Positions 38,764 through 48,868 of a stretch of DNA of 64,000 bases are shown piece after piece (within the stretch, counting starts at the first letter, position 1; each line of letters starts with the position of its first letter). The position numbers and the translations under genes were made by a program. The notes under the pieces are model-generated. The model did not search any database, was not told where the DNA came from, and saw only the letters and a list, made by a program, of their open reading frames with translations. The DNA is from Arsenophonus nilaparvatae (GTDB lineage: Bacteria; Pseudomonadota; Gammaproteobacteria; Enterobacterales; Enterobacteriaceae), in assembly GCF_000757905.1 (NCBI RefSeq), contig NZ_JRLH01000003.1; one strand, 5' to 3'.

Positions 38764-39019
38764 AATTTCCTTTTTTGATATGTAGCAAAGATCTCTATAA
38801 TGCTGCAAAATGCGATAATAATCTATATAAGGCTACTATTAAGTAGAATACTTATTAAATTTATTAGAAATCGATTATAAAAAATTCAATAAAATATATT
38901 CTACATCACACAAAATGATGTGTTAATTAAGCAATGCATATAAATATACTATGTGTTAGATGATGATGTTTTAATAAATCATTTCTTCATCCTTTAATGA
39001 TATTTTATCTATGTTAAGT

Positions 39020-39640
39020 TTATTTAGCGCGCATATAAACTAGGCTGGCTTCCAAGCGAGAACGCACATTAAGTTTTTTTAGCAAATTACGAATATGTAC
39101 TTTGACTGTTTCTTCAGAAATAAAAAGAGATTTAGATATTTCTCTATTTTTTAATCCATTAGCAATTTCACGTAATACTTCAAATTCACGTTTTGTTAAT
39201 GAAGAAAGTGGATCTTGATATTGATGACGATTATTTAAATACTGATGAATTTGATTGCTAAAAACGGGTAAACCATTTGCGGCGCTTTTCAGGCTATTAA
39301 GTAACATATCTAATTCGCAATTTTTTAATAAATAACCATTAGCACCAGCATCGATAGCATTATAAAAATCAATTCTATTAGCAGAAAAAGAAAGAATTAA
39401 TATATAAGATTTAATCCCCTCTTTTCTAATTTGACGAATAACTTCAGGACCATACATGTTAGATATATTAATATCCATCATAATAATATCTGGCTTTAAT
39501 TGATTGGCTATATTAATAACATCAACGCCATTACTTACTTCACCGGCGACACTAAATTCATCTGCAGCTTTAATGAGTTGTTTTAAACTATGACGTATTA
39601 GGGGATGTTCATCAACCAACATTATTGAATGATTAGACAT
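39020..39640 (-). CDS. narP: NarP-type nitrate/nitrite response regulator
   Basis: 206 aa. The receiver domain starts IMLVDEHPLIRHSLKQLI with the phospho-acceptor Asp in IIMMDINISNMYG (about residue 55) and Lys in NGYLLKN. The C-terminal LuxR/NarL-type helix-turn-helix reads LTKREFEVLREIANGLKNREI and EETVKVHIRNLLKKLNVRSR, closest to NarP of E. coli (215 aa). The usual paired acid is Asp-Glu here instead of Asp-Asp. It would be phosphorylated by NarQ or NarX, neither of which is in the window. Confidence 0.85.
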   Translation of the reverse strand: MSNHSIMLVDEHPLIRHSLKQLIKAADEFSVAGEVSNGVDVINIANQLKPDIIMMDINISNMYGPEVIRQIRKEGIKSYILILSFSANRIDFYNAIDAGANGYLLKNCELDMLLNSLKSAANGLPVFSNQIHQYLNNRHQYQDPLSSLTKREFEVLREIANGLKNREISKSLFISEETVKVHIRNLLKKLNVRSRLEASLVYMRAK

Positions 39641-40041
39641 AGTATATTCCTTTTTAAATGCCTGTAGAAATAAATGGGTTTTTACAACTGATTTTAATTA
39701 TTAGTCTTTAAAGTTTTTTGAAAAAATAAAACATTGCAAGAATATAAGAAAAACAATATTAATGAAATAACCAAAAGGTAATTATCTTAAATAAAAAACA
39801 CATTGAATTTTATAATTTTAAATTCAATAGTCTTAAATTTTATGATTATAAAAAAATTAATAATATAAAGGTCACCAGTTTTATATTTTAATTTCAATAT
39901 TATTTAGTTATATTGATTTTGTTGATAGAATGTTCAAGTTTAGCTAGTTTCTACCGAAATTGTTGTATATGTCATGATTTCATTGATAGAGATTACTATA
40001 ATGGGGATGCTTTTCTAATAAAAATTCTCTAAGGACACACA
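39641..40041. other. Divergent narP-maeB intergenic region
   Basis: 401 bp, about 80% A+T by eye, no gene seen. It carries the promoters of narP and maeB; AAGGACACAC before the maeB ATG is its ribosome site. Confidence 0.5.
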
Positions 40042-42321
40042 ATGGATGAAAAATTAAAACAAAGTGCGCTAGATTTTCATGAGTTTCCCCAACCAGGTAA
40101 AATTGAAGTTACACCGACTAAGCCATTAACGGCACAACGAGATCTGGCCCTCGCATATTCTCCCGGTGTTGCTTATCCTTGTCTTGAAATCGCAGCTGAT
40201 CCTTTGACCGCTTACAAATATACAGCTAAGGCTAATTTAGTGGCCGTAGTTTCTAATGGTACCGCAGTGTTAGGACTGGGAAATATTGGCGCTTTGGCTG
40301 GTAAACCGGTTATGGAAGGAAAAGGTGTTTTATTTAAAAAGTTTTCCGGCATTGATGTATTTGATATTGAAATAGACGAATCTAACCCGGATAAACTGAT
40401 CGATGTTATTGCCGCATTGGAGCCAACTTTTGGCGGAATCAATTTGGAAGATATTAAAGCACCAGAATGTTTCTATATTGAGAAAAAACTGCGTGAAAAA
40501 ATGCAAATCCCTGTTTTCCATGATGATCAGCATGGTACTGCCATTATTTCAACCGCCGCAATATTGAATGGTTTACGAATTGTTAATAAAAAAATTGACC
40601 AGGTTCGCTTAGTTGTTTCAGGTGCAGGTGCTGCTTCTATCGCCTGCATGAATTTATTGGTTGCATTAGGTCTTAATCGTAGCAATATTATTGTCTGTGA
40701 CTCAAAAGGCGTTATTTATCGTGGCCGCGATGAAGTGATGGATGAAACTAAAGCCGCTTATGCAATTGAAGATAATGGTTTACGTACTCTAGCGGATGTT
40801 ATCCCAGGCGCGGACATTTTCTTAGGCTGCTCAGCGCCGGGTGTGTTGACTGCGGAAATGGTAAAATCGATGGCTAATGCACCACTTATCTTAGCGTTAG
40901 CCAATCCGGAGCCAGAAATTCTTCCTTCAATAGCAAAAGCAGCACGGCCTGATGCGATTATCTGCACTGGGCGTTCTGACTATCCTAATCAGGTAAACAA
41001 TGTACTCTGTTTTCCTTTTATCTTTCGCGGCGCGCTGGATGTTGGGGCAACCACGATTAATGAAGAGATGAAACTAGCCTGTGTTCAGGCAATTGCTGAT
41101 TTGGCATTAGCCGAGCAGAATGACGTTGTTGTCTCCGCTTACGGTGATCAGGAGTTAAAATTTGGTGCAGATTATATTATCCCAAAACCTTTTGATCCGC
41201 GCTTAATTGTTAAAATTGCGCCAGCAGTCGCTAAAGCGGCAATGGAATCTGGTGTAGCAACACGACCAATTACAGATTTTGATTCTTATATAGAAAAACT
41301 TAATGAGTTTGTCTATAGCACCCACCTATTTATGAAGCCGATTTTTTCTCTGGCCCGCAAAGAAAAAAAACGGATTGTATTAGCAGAAGGTGAGGAAGAA
41401 CGAATATTGCATGCAACCCAAGAATTAGTATCCTTAGGTTTGGCTTATCCGATTTTAATTGGTCGACCCAGTGTGATTGAAAAGCGAATTGAAAAGCTTG
41501 GGTTACAAATTAAAATTGGTGAAGATTTTGAGTTGATTAACAATGAAAATGATCCGCGTTTTAAAACCTATTGGCAACAATATTATCAATTAATGAAACG
41601 CCATGGTGTTTCGCAGGAAATGGCGCGTAGAGAAGTGATCAATAACCCAACCTTAATTGGTGCGCTGATGATCCGCCAAGGTGAAGCCGATGGCATGATT
41701 TGTGGTACTGTTGGTAGTTATAATCAACATTTTACCATTATAAAAAATGTGCTTGGCTTCCGGCAGAATAGTTCAGTAGCGGGTGCAATGAATGCCCTGA
41801 TGTTACCAACTGGCAATACTTTTATTGCAGATACCTATGTGAATGATAATCCAACCCCTGAAGAGCTGGCGGAACTTACCTTAATGGCGGCACAGTCGGT
41901 AAGGCGTTTTGGTATTGAGCCTAAAGTGGCACTATTATCTCGTTCAAGTTTTGGTTCTTCAGACTGTCCATCAGCACAAAAAATGCGTAAAACATTGGCA
42001 TTAGTCAAACGTGCCGATCCTGAGTTGGAAATTGATGGGGAAATGCATGGCGATGCAGCATTAGTTGAAAACATTAGGCGAGATATTATGCCGGATAGTA
42101 CATTAAAAGGATCAGCTAATTTGCTGATTATGCCTAATATGGAAGCTGCGCGTATTAGTTATAACTTACTTCGTGTTACCAGTTCTAATGGCGTCACTGT
42201 GGGGCCGGTATTAATGGGAGTAGCAAAACCAGTACATATATTAACACCGATTGTATCGGTACGACGTATCGTTAATATGGTTGCGCTAGCTGCAGCGGAA
42301 GCACAAACTCAACCATTGTAG
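40042..42321 (+). CDS. maeB: NADP-dependent malic enzyme MaeB with phosphotransacetylase-like domain
   Basis: 759 aa, the length of E. coli MaeB (759). The malic-enzyme half (about 1-425) has YSPGVAYPCLEI, FDDDQHGTA-type VFHDDQHGTAIISTAA and the nucleotide-binding VVSGAGAASIACMNL. The C-terminal half (about 430-759) is a Pta-like domain (RIVLAEGEEERILHA onward) that in MaeB senses acetyl-CoA and does not catalyse. It decarboxylates malate to pyruvate and makes NADPH. It stands alone with a clear terminator downstream. Confidence 0.96.
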   Translation: MDEKLKQSALDFHEFPQPGKIEVTPTKPLTAQRDLALAYSPGVAYPCLEIAADPLTAYKYTAKANLVAVVSNGTAVLGLGNIGALAGKPVMEGKGVLFKKFSGIDVFDIEIDESNPDKLIDVIAALEPTFGGINLEDIKAPECFYIEKKLREKMQIPVFHDDQHGTAIISTAAILNGLRIVNKKIDQVRLVVSGAGAASIACMNLLVALGLNRSNIIVCDSKGVIYRGRDEVMDETKAAYAIEDNGLRTLADVIPGADIFLGCSAPGVLTAEMVKSMANAPLILALANPEPEILPSIAKAARPDAIICTGRSDYPNQVNNVLCFPFIFRGALDVGATTINEEMKLACVQAIADLALAEQNDVVVSAYGDQELKFGADYIIPKPFDPRLIVKIAPAVAKAAMESGVATRPITDFDSYIEKLNEFVYSTHLFMKPIFSLARKEKKRIVLAEGEEERILHATQELVSLGLAYPILIGRPSVIEKRIEKLGLQIKIGEDFELINNENDPRFKTYWQQYYQLMKRHGVSQEMARREVINNPTLIGALMIRQGEADGMICGTVGSYNQHFTIIKNVLGFRQNSSVAGAMNALMLPTGNTFIADTYVNDNPTPEELAELTLMAAQSVRRFGIEPKVALLSRSSFGSSDCPSAQKMRKTLALVKRADPELEIDGEMHGDAALVENIRRDIMPDSTLKGSANLLIMPNMEAARISYNLLRVTSSNGVTVGPVLMGVAKPVHILTPIVSVRRIVNMVALAAAEAQTQPL

Positions 42322-42345
42322 AATAAAACTAACCACAAATTTGGG

Positions 42346-42377
42346 CCTCTGTTACTCACGACAACAGAGGTTTTTTA
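42346..42377 (+). terminator. Rho-independent terminator of maeB
   Basis: An 8-bp GC-containing stem, CCTCTGTT (42346-42353) / AACAGAGG (42363-42370), is followed directly by six T. Confidence 0.9.
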
Positions 42378-42535
42378 TATTATGGCAAGATAAAATATAG
42401 CCGTTAATTTTGTTGATTAATTGTTTGAATATTTATTTAAAATAGTTGTTTTATCTATTAGTATCATAGGCCTTCATTTATTAATTTTGGGTTATTAAGT
42501 AACTAAAAATTTGCCAACAGGATGTTCTAATAAAT

Positions 42536-44694
42536 ATGCAATTAACTCAGCGCTTTTTCTATCGATATTTGAACATTATACTATTGATATCATTATTAAA
42601 TATGATTGCGTTTACCAGTTTGGCAGGAGAAAAAATGATAATTCCAATGGCAGAAAAGCAACCACACAAAATGGTTTTATATGGTGATAGCCGCATTGAT
42701 AATTATTATTGGCTACGTGATGATACGAGAAAAAATAAAAAAGTTATCAAATACTTGACTGATGAGAATCAATATACCAATGCGGTATTAAAGTCTGGCA
42801 CCGTATTAAGAGAGCAATTATTTAGCGAGATGGTCGCTCGTATGGAGCAGCAAGATCAATCGGTGCCTTATACCTATAATGGTTATATTTATCGTACCCT
42901 TTATCAAGAAGGTAAAGATTATCCTGTTTATCAACGTAAACCTGTCAACCAAAATAGTGATTGGCAAATATTAGTTGATGGTAATGAACGTGCTAAGGGA
43001 CATCAATTTTATACCTTGGGTGGTATTGCTGTTTCTGAAGATAATAATCATTTGGCAATTGTCGAAGATTTTCAAGGTCGTCGTCAGTTTGAGGTTTCAT
43101 TTAGACAGTTAGCTAGTAAAAAATGGCAGAATGCAGTAATTAAAAATACCTCTGGTAATATTGTATGGTCTAATGATAATCAAACTCTCTATTATATTCG
43201 TAACCACCCACAAACATTATTACCTTATCAAGTATATTGTCATCAATATGGATTAGAGGGGGTTGAAGATAAAAAAGTTTATCAGGAGAATGATGACCGA
43301 TTTTACTTGAGCATGACAAAAAGTAGCTCAAAAGCGTATATTCTGCTAGCAATTAGTAGTACAGAAACATCTGAATATCGATTAATCGATGCTAATAACC
43401 CCGCTGAATCACTTAAAATATTTTCCCCTCGCCAAACGGGACGTGAGTACGATTTAGATCATTTTCGTGATAATTTTTATATTCGCTCTAACCATCAATT
43501 GGAGCAATTTGGGTTATATGCTACTCAATCAATTGACCAGCCCTGGCAAACAATTATTGCACCGAATAAAGAGACTGATTTAGAAAATTTTGCGCTTTTT
43601 AACCGTTGGTTGGTTGTTGTAGAGCGTCATAATGGCTTAGTTAATATTCGACAGATAGATTGGCAGACCAAACAGCAAAAAATAGTTCAATTTGATGAAG
43701 CGGTATATAGTGCCTGGATGGATTATAATCCAGAGCCTGATAGCGAGACTTTACGTTATGGTTATTCTTCACTAACTACCCCAATATCTGTTATGCAGAT
43801 AAATATGCTAACTGGACAGCGTGAATTGCTAAAACAACAACAAGTCAATGGATTTGATAAATCACTTTATACCAGTGAACGTATCTGGGTTCAGGTAAAA
43901 GATGGTACTAAAGTGCCAGTTTCGTTGGTATATCGTAAAGATCGATGGCAAAAAAGCAAAAATCCGATTTTGATTTATGGCTATGGTGCTTATGGTATCA
44001 ATGTGGATCCGGTTTTTAGTTCACCGCGTTTGAGTTTATTGGATAGGGGATTTGTCTATGCAATAGTGCATGTTCGTGGTGGCGGCGATTTAGGCAAAGC
44101 CTGGTATCAACAAGGGAAGGTTGAAAATAAAGCCAATAGTTTTAGTGATTTTATTGATGCAACCAAAATATTGATTGCGAAGGGGTATTGTGATCCCAAA
44201 CGGGTATATGCAATGGGTGGAAGTGCTGGTGGTTTATTGATGGCGGCGGTAATTAACCAGGCACCGGAACTCTATCGAGGCGTTGTCGCTCAAGTTCCTT
44301 TTGTCGATGTTGTGACAACCATGCTTATCCTTCTATTCCATTAACAACTGGTGAATATGATGAATGGGGTGATCCCGCTGCGCAGGACGCTTATTTTCGA
44401 CTAAAATCTTACAGTCCCTATGACAATATTAAATCTCAACGTTACCCTAATTTATTGGTTACGACGGGGTTATATGATTCACAAGTCCAATATTGGGAGC
44501 CGGCCAAATGGGTGGCTAAACTAAGAGAGTATAAAGTGGGTAATACTGTCTTATTGCTGGAAACAAATATGAAAGCCGGCCATGGTGGTAAATCGGGTCG
44601 ATTTAATCGTCTAAAAGATACAGCATTGGAATATGCTTTTATCTTGATGCTAGATGATAATAAAAAATATTTTCCTGATTTTGATGTTCAATAA
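42536..44694 (+). pseudogene. ptrB: Oligopeptidase B (PtrB) with a single-base frameshift
   Basis: S9A prolyl-oligopeptidase family. The first frame (602 codons) includes the beta-propeller region and the nucleophile motif MGGSAGGLLMAA, then derails after VPFVDVVTTML. Loss of one G after base 44326 explains it: restoring it reads MLDPSIPLTTGEYDEWGDP, as in E. coli PtrB. The second frame carries VTTGLYDSQVQYWEPAKWVA (catalytic Asp) and KAGHGGKSGRFNR (catalytic His). The lesion separates Ser from Asp and His, so the product must be inactive. Repaired length is 719 aa; it has about 30 N-terminal residues more than E. coli PtrB, with a signal-peptide-like hydrophobic stretch (IILLISLLNMIAFTSLAG). 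Confidence 0.9.
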
Positions 44695-44703
44695 ATTTTT
44701 GTC

Positions 44704-44729
44704 GCCTTATATGATAATTAATATAAGGC
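44704..44729. terminator. Bidirectional hairpin between ptrB and xseA
   Basis: A 9-bp stem, GCCTTATAT (44704-44712) / ATATAAGGC (44721-44729), lies between convergent genes. T-rich flank upstream (AAATTTTTGTC). Confidence 0.55.
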
Positions 44730-44765
44730 TAATAAATCATATTGATAGATTATAATTTGTTTGGA

Positions 44766-46115
44766 TTAAGCAATTTTATTGATCGATAAGATTTTACTTT
44801 CAAGCCAACCGTCTTGTAAGCGAGTTTTTAATATTTCTCCAATATGTATTTGTTGTGTTTTGGTTAAAACCTGTCCATTAGGTGATTCGCTAATACTATA
44901 ACCACGGGCTAATGTTGCTAATGGACTTACTGCTTCAAGGCGGGAGCAACTGACACTAAATTTTTCACGATATTGGCTTAGTATTTGAGTAATTAATTGT
45001 TTTAATTGAAATTGCTGCTGAATATAACGTTGGCGACAATTTTGTAGTTGTGGCCGCGGATCACATAATATTAAACGTTGTTCAAGGTTATATTGCTGAC
45101 GATTTATTTGCTGCAAATATTGTTGTGTGGCGTTAACAAGTTTTTGTTGTAATTGGATCAGATAATTGTGTTGGCGCGTTATCCGTAGTTCAGGATGTTG
45201 CTGCTGTAATTTATGTTGTAATTGACCAAAGATACGTAGTTTACGCGCCATGAAATAGTCCATCGCCATTTCTAATCGCTGTTTTTGTTCAAGTAACTGA
45301 CGGAGTAATTCTTGTTGATTGCGACTCACTAATTCTGCCGCAGCTGAGGGTGTTGGGGCTCGTAAATCGGCAACAAAATCAGCAATAGTTATATCGGTTT
45401 CATGACCAACCGCTGCAATAATTGGTAACTGACTAGCAAAAATTGCTCTGGCAACCCTTTCATCGTTAAAAGCCCATAAATCTTCCAATGAACCACCACC
45501 TCGGCCGACAATCAGGACATCACACTCTCGGCGATGATTGGCCAACTCAATAGCACGAATAACTTGTCGTGGTGCATCTTCTCCTTGCACGGCAGTGGGA
45601 TAAATAATTACAGGTAATGAAGGATCGCGGCGTTTTAAGATATTTAAAATATCATGTAATGCAGCGCCTGTTGCTGAGGTAATAACACCCAAGCGTTTGG
45701 CCGGCATTGGTAGCGCTTGTTTGTAATGTTGTGCGAATAGTCCTTCATCTGAAAGTTTCTGTTTCAATATCTCAAATTGTTGTTGTAATAATCCGTCACC
45801 CGCAGGTTGCATATTTTCGATAATTAATTGGTATTCTCCTCTTGGCTCGTACATGGTAACAGTCGCTCGAACTAACACTTGTTGACCATTTTGTGGTCGA
45901 AAATTAACGCGAATATTTTGGCCGCGAAACATCGCAGCACGTAGCTGCGCTTTTTCATCTTTTAAGGTGAGATACCAGTGGCCGGAAGCTGGCTGAGAAA
46001 AATTAGAGATTTCTGCATTAAGCCAAATTCTGCCAATTTGAAGTTCAAGTAATTGCCGAACCGATTGATTAAGTTGGCTAACCGAATAAATCCCACTATT
46101 TTCTGAAGTTAACAT
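44766..46115 (-). CDS. xseA: Exodeoxyribonuclease VII large subunit XseA
   Basis: 449 aa (E. coli 456). It has an N-terminal OB-fold (about 15-100; LQIGRIWLNAEISNFSQPAS), the catalytic region GVITSATGAALHDILNILKRRDP and VGRGGGSLEDLWAFNDE, then VGHETDITIADFVADLRAPTPSAAAE, and a long Gln-rich coiled coil (about 255-390). With XseB it degrades single-stranded DNA to oligonucleotides. It is next to guaB in E. coli too, divergently, but here a foreign gene separates them. Confidence 0.95.
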   Translation of the reverse strand: MLTSENSGIYSVSQLNQSVRQLLELQIGRIWLNAEISNFSQPASGHWYLTLKDEKAQLRAAMFRGQNIRVNFRPQNGQQVLVRATVTMYEPRGEYQLIIENMQPAGDGLLQQQFEILKQKLSDEGLFAQHYKQALPMPAKRLGVITSATGAALHDILNILKRRDPSLPVIIYPTAVQGEDAPRQVIRAIELANHRRECDVLIVGRGGGSLEDLWAFNDERVARAIFASQLPIIAAVGHETDITIADFVADLRAPTPSAAAELVSRNQQELLRQLLEQKQRLEMAMDYFMARKLRIFGQLQHKLQQQHPELRITRQHNYLIQLQQKLVNATQQYLQQINRQQYNLEQRLILCDPRPQLQNCRQRYIQQQFQLKQLITQILSQYREKFSVSCSRLEAVSPLATLARGYSISESPNGQVLTKTQQIHIGEILKTRLQDGWLESKILSINKIA

Positions 46116-46189
46116 GTTAAGTTAGCAACACCTTATAAATAAAATTAATGGCTAAATATTAGCAGCGATTATTTCTATTATACATAGAA

Positions 46190-47020
46190 TCAAAATAGAG
46201 CATATAAGTGATTATCCCATTCATGTTGTTCAATATTGGCGGTGTTCATTCGAACAGTTAAACTTTTATTACGGTCAATATATTCAATATAGGTGATAAT
46301 AAATTCTGTTTTTGGCCAGAATAAGAATTCTTGCTGATCATCTTTTACTAAATCGGAAATATTGGCGCCTACTAGTGGTTCGGTATGTTGGATTTCATAT
46401 AATACGTTAACTTCGTCATCAGCTAATGATTGGATTTCTTTAAGGAAAGGTATTACACCATCGGGCTCTTTAGTGGTGCTGAAAAACGAAGAGGATGAGT
46501 AAGGTCCATTTACTTTTAAGTAGATCATATCTGACAATTTTCTGACCTAACCGCGATAAAGCACAGTGGAGGTAAATTTATTATTGTAATTATCAAGTAG
46601 GGATAAATGCATTAGCGCTTGAGTTAGTTGTTTGACTAAAGGATGATGATGATTGAAATTAGTGCCTAGCTTTAGCATATTATTTAAATAAGCATGACTG
46701 CAATATTGATAATCTCGAATAGTATACCAATCGATAAAGCTACATTTTTTATAGGCAGCCGATTGATTGTATTCATTCATTGTTGATACAAAATTAATTT
46801 TAGATTTATTTTCAATATAATCTTTATCATAGAGTGGTATTAAAAGTGCTAAAGCTTCATCATAAGAGTGTAACGGGTGACTAATATTTTCATTAGTATA
46901 GAGTGAATTCAGAAAATAAATATGTTGTTTTTCAGTAGTCGAAAGCGGGGAAGAAGCTCTTTGGGTATCGGATTGATAATTAGGTAATGGATTAAAGTTT
47001 ATTTTATTGATGGAGAACAT
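46190..47020 (-). pseudogene. Mono-ADP-ribosyltransferase (QxE type) split by in-frame TAG
   Basis: Two open segments in one frame flank a TAG (46547-46549); full length 275 residues plus the stop. Before the stop are the ART fold marks IRDYQYCSHAYLNNMLK and the NAD-binding Arg motif VLYRG (Arg156). After it come FFSTT (181-183, the STS motif), GANISDL, and QQEFLFWPKTEF, the ARTT/catalytic segment with Glu231 and Gln in place of the first Glu. This order (R, STS, Q/ExE) defines the R-S-E class of toxins. QxE is typical of C3-like Rho-modifying enzymes. No signal peptide, so if functional it would be a secreted effector or injected toxin (inference). The stop separates Arg from the other two motifs, so it is likely inactive. 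It lies between xseA and guaB, adjacent in E. coli. Confidence 0.85.
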
Positions 47021-47340
47021 AACTTTCCTACGTTTAAGCCGTTAACTTTAACCATATTGTATGGAAGTAATCAATTTTAAAAAGAGGCGGGTTAGTCAGA
47101 ATAAATTAAGCAATGTACCTAATTCATGTAATATTTATTTGCTTTAAAATTAATTAAATAACTAGATTAATAAATAAATTATTTACCAGCAAAAATCTAA
47201 ATTTGATCATAGTATTATGCGCTTTTGTCAGCTAAAAATGAATTTTAGTGAGAAAGTACTGGAGTCAATAAATTTCGTCATGTATAATATCACCGCAATA
47301 TTTTATCTTTTTCCAAATCTTGCCTGGTGAGATATTGCTT
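47021..47340. other. Divergent intergenic region, ART pseudogene-guaB
   Basis: 320 bp. A TATAAT at 47283-47288 is a plausible -10 for guaB, about 53 bp upstream of its ATG. No PurR box was found here, unlike purM and purC. Confidence 0.5.
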
Positions 47341-48804
47341 ATGCTACGTATTAAGAAAGAAGCACTAACATTCGATGATGTATTGTTAGTTCCTGCACAC
47401 TCAGATGTATTGCCTAATACTGCTGATTTATCAACTCAATTAACTGCCTCGATCCGTTTAAATATTCCTATGCTTTCTGCCGCCATGGATACTGTGACTG
47501 AATCAGATTTAGCTATCGCATTAGCCCAAGAGGGTGGAATTGGTTTTATTCATAAAAATATGCCAATTGAGCGTCAAGCAGAAGAAGTTCGCCGCGTTAA
47601 AAAGTATGAAAGTGGCATCGTTATCGATCCGGTTACCGTCACACCCGAAACCACAATTCGTGAAGTTTATGAAATGGCTGAGCGTAATGGTTTTGCTGGT
47701 TATCCTGTGGTTAATAATAATAAAGAATTGGTTGGTATCATTACTGGCCGTGATATCCGTTTTGTGACGGATTTGGATCAGCCGGTTACGGCGGTTATGA
47801 CAGCTAAACCCCATTTGGTCACGGTCAAAGAGGGTGAATCCCGTGATGTGGTTTTGCAGAAATTGCATGAAAGACGTATTGAAAAAGCATTGGTGGTTGA
47901 TGATAACTTTCACCTATTTGGTATGATCACAGTAAAAGATTTTCAGAAAGCTGAACGCAAGCCCAATGCGTGTAAAGATGAGCAAGGTCGCTTGAGAGTG
48001 GGCGCAGCAGTTGGCGCTGGTGCGAATAATGAACAACGTATTGAGGCATTAGTGGCAGCCGGTATTGATGTGTTGTTAATTGACTCTTCCCATGGACATT
48101 CACAAGGAGTTTTACAACGTATTTGTGAAACGAGAGCAAAATATCCTAATTTGCCGATTATTGGTGGTAATGTTGCCACCGGCGAAGGGGCTAAAGCTTT
48201 GGTTGAAGCAGGTGCCAGCGTGGTGAAAGTCGGTATTGGCCCGGGTTCTATTTGTACAACGCGAATTGTCACTGGTGTTGGTGTACCTCAGATCACTGCT
48301 ATTGCCGATGCCGTTGAGGCGCTGAGAGGCATGAATATACCGATAATTGCCGATGGCGGTATTCGCTTCTCGGGTGATATTGCTAAAGCACTGGCTGCCG
48401 GCGCCTCTTGCGTTATGGTTGGCTCAATGCTTGCCGGTACTGAGGAGTCACCAGGTGAAACTATCTTGTTTCAAGGACGCTCTTATAAAGCCTACCGAGG
48501 AATGGGATCATTAGGTGCAATGTCGAAAGGCTCTTCCGATCGTTACTTCCAAACCGATAATGCTGCAGATAAATTGGTACCTGAAGGCATTGAAGGACGG
48601 GTTGCTTATAAAGGATTTTTGAAGAATATTGTTCATCAGCAAATGGGCGGCCTTCGTTCTTGTATGGGACTGACCGGTTGTGCCACTATTGATGAATTAA
48701 GAAGCAAAGCAGAATTTGTGCGTATTAGTGGTGCCGGTATCCAAGAGAGTCATGTACATGATGTTACCATCACCAAAGAATCACCTAATTATCGTTTAGG
48801 TTAA
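47341..48804 (+). CDS. guaB: IMP dehydrogenase GuaB
   Basis: 487 aa from the ATG at 47341 (MLRIKKEALTFDDVLLVPAH), which matches the E. coli start; an in-frame TTG seven codons upstream is unlikely. The (beta/alpha)8 barrel is interrupted by two CBS domains (about 93-205). The catalytic Cys is in GIGPGSICTTRIVTG (about 305), the IMP site is in GIRFSGDIAKALAAG, and the flap is RGMGSLGAMSKGSSDRY. It oxidises IMP to XMP, the committed step to GMP. guaA follows 64 bp downstream. Confidence 0.97.
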   Translation: MLRIKKEALTFDDVLLVPAHSDVLPNTADLSTQLTASIRLNIPMLSAAMDTVTESDLAIALAQEGGIGFIHKNMPIERQAEEVRRVKKYESGIVIDPVTVTPETTIREVYEMAERNGFAGYPVVNNNKELVGIITGRDIRFVTDLDQPVTAVMTAKPHLVTVKEGESRDVVLQKLHERRIEKALVVDDNFHLFGMITVKDFQKAERKPNACKDEQGRLRVGAAVGAGANNEQRIEALVAAGIDVLLIDSSHGHSQGVLQRICETRAKYPNLPIIGGNVATGEGAKALVEAGASVVKVGIGPGSICTTRIVTGVGVPQITAIADAVEALRGMNIPIIADGGIRFSGDIAKALAAGASCVMVGSMLAGTEESPGETILFQGRSYKAYRGMGSLGAMSKGSSDRYFQTDNAADKLVPEGIEGRVAYKGFLKNIVHQQMGGLRSCMGLTGCATIDELRSKAEFVRISGAGIQESHVHDVTITKESPNYRLG

Positions 48805-48868
48805 TTATTTTATTAGCGGTTTTTGCTATAAACCGTCAAATTATTATTTGTTTTGGAATTATCTTTAG

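Noticed and set aside
46190..47020. Two separate small hypothetical genes (115 and 157 aa)
   Set aside because: They are in the same frame with only one TAG and a few codons between them, and together they form one ADP-ribosyltransferase.
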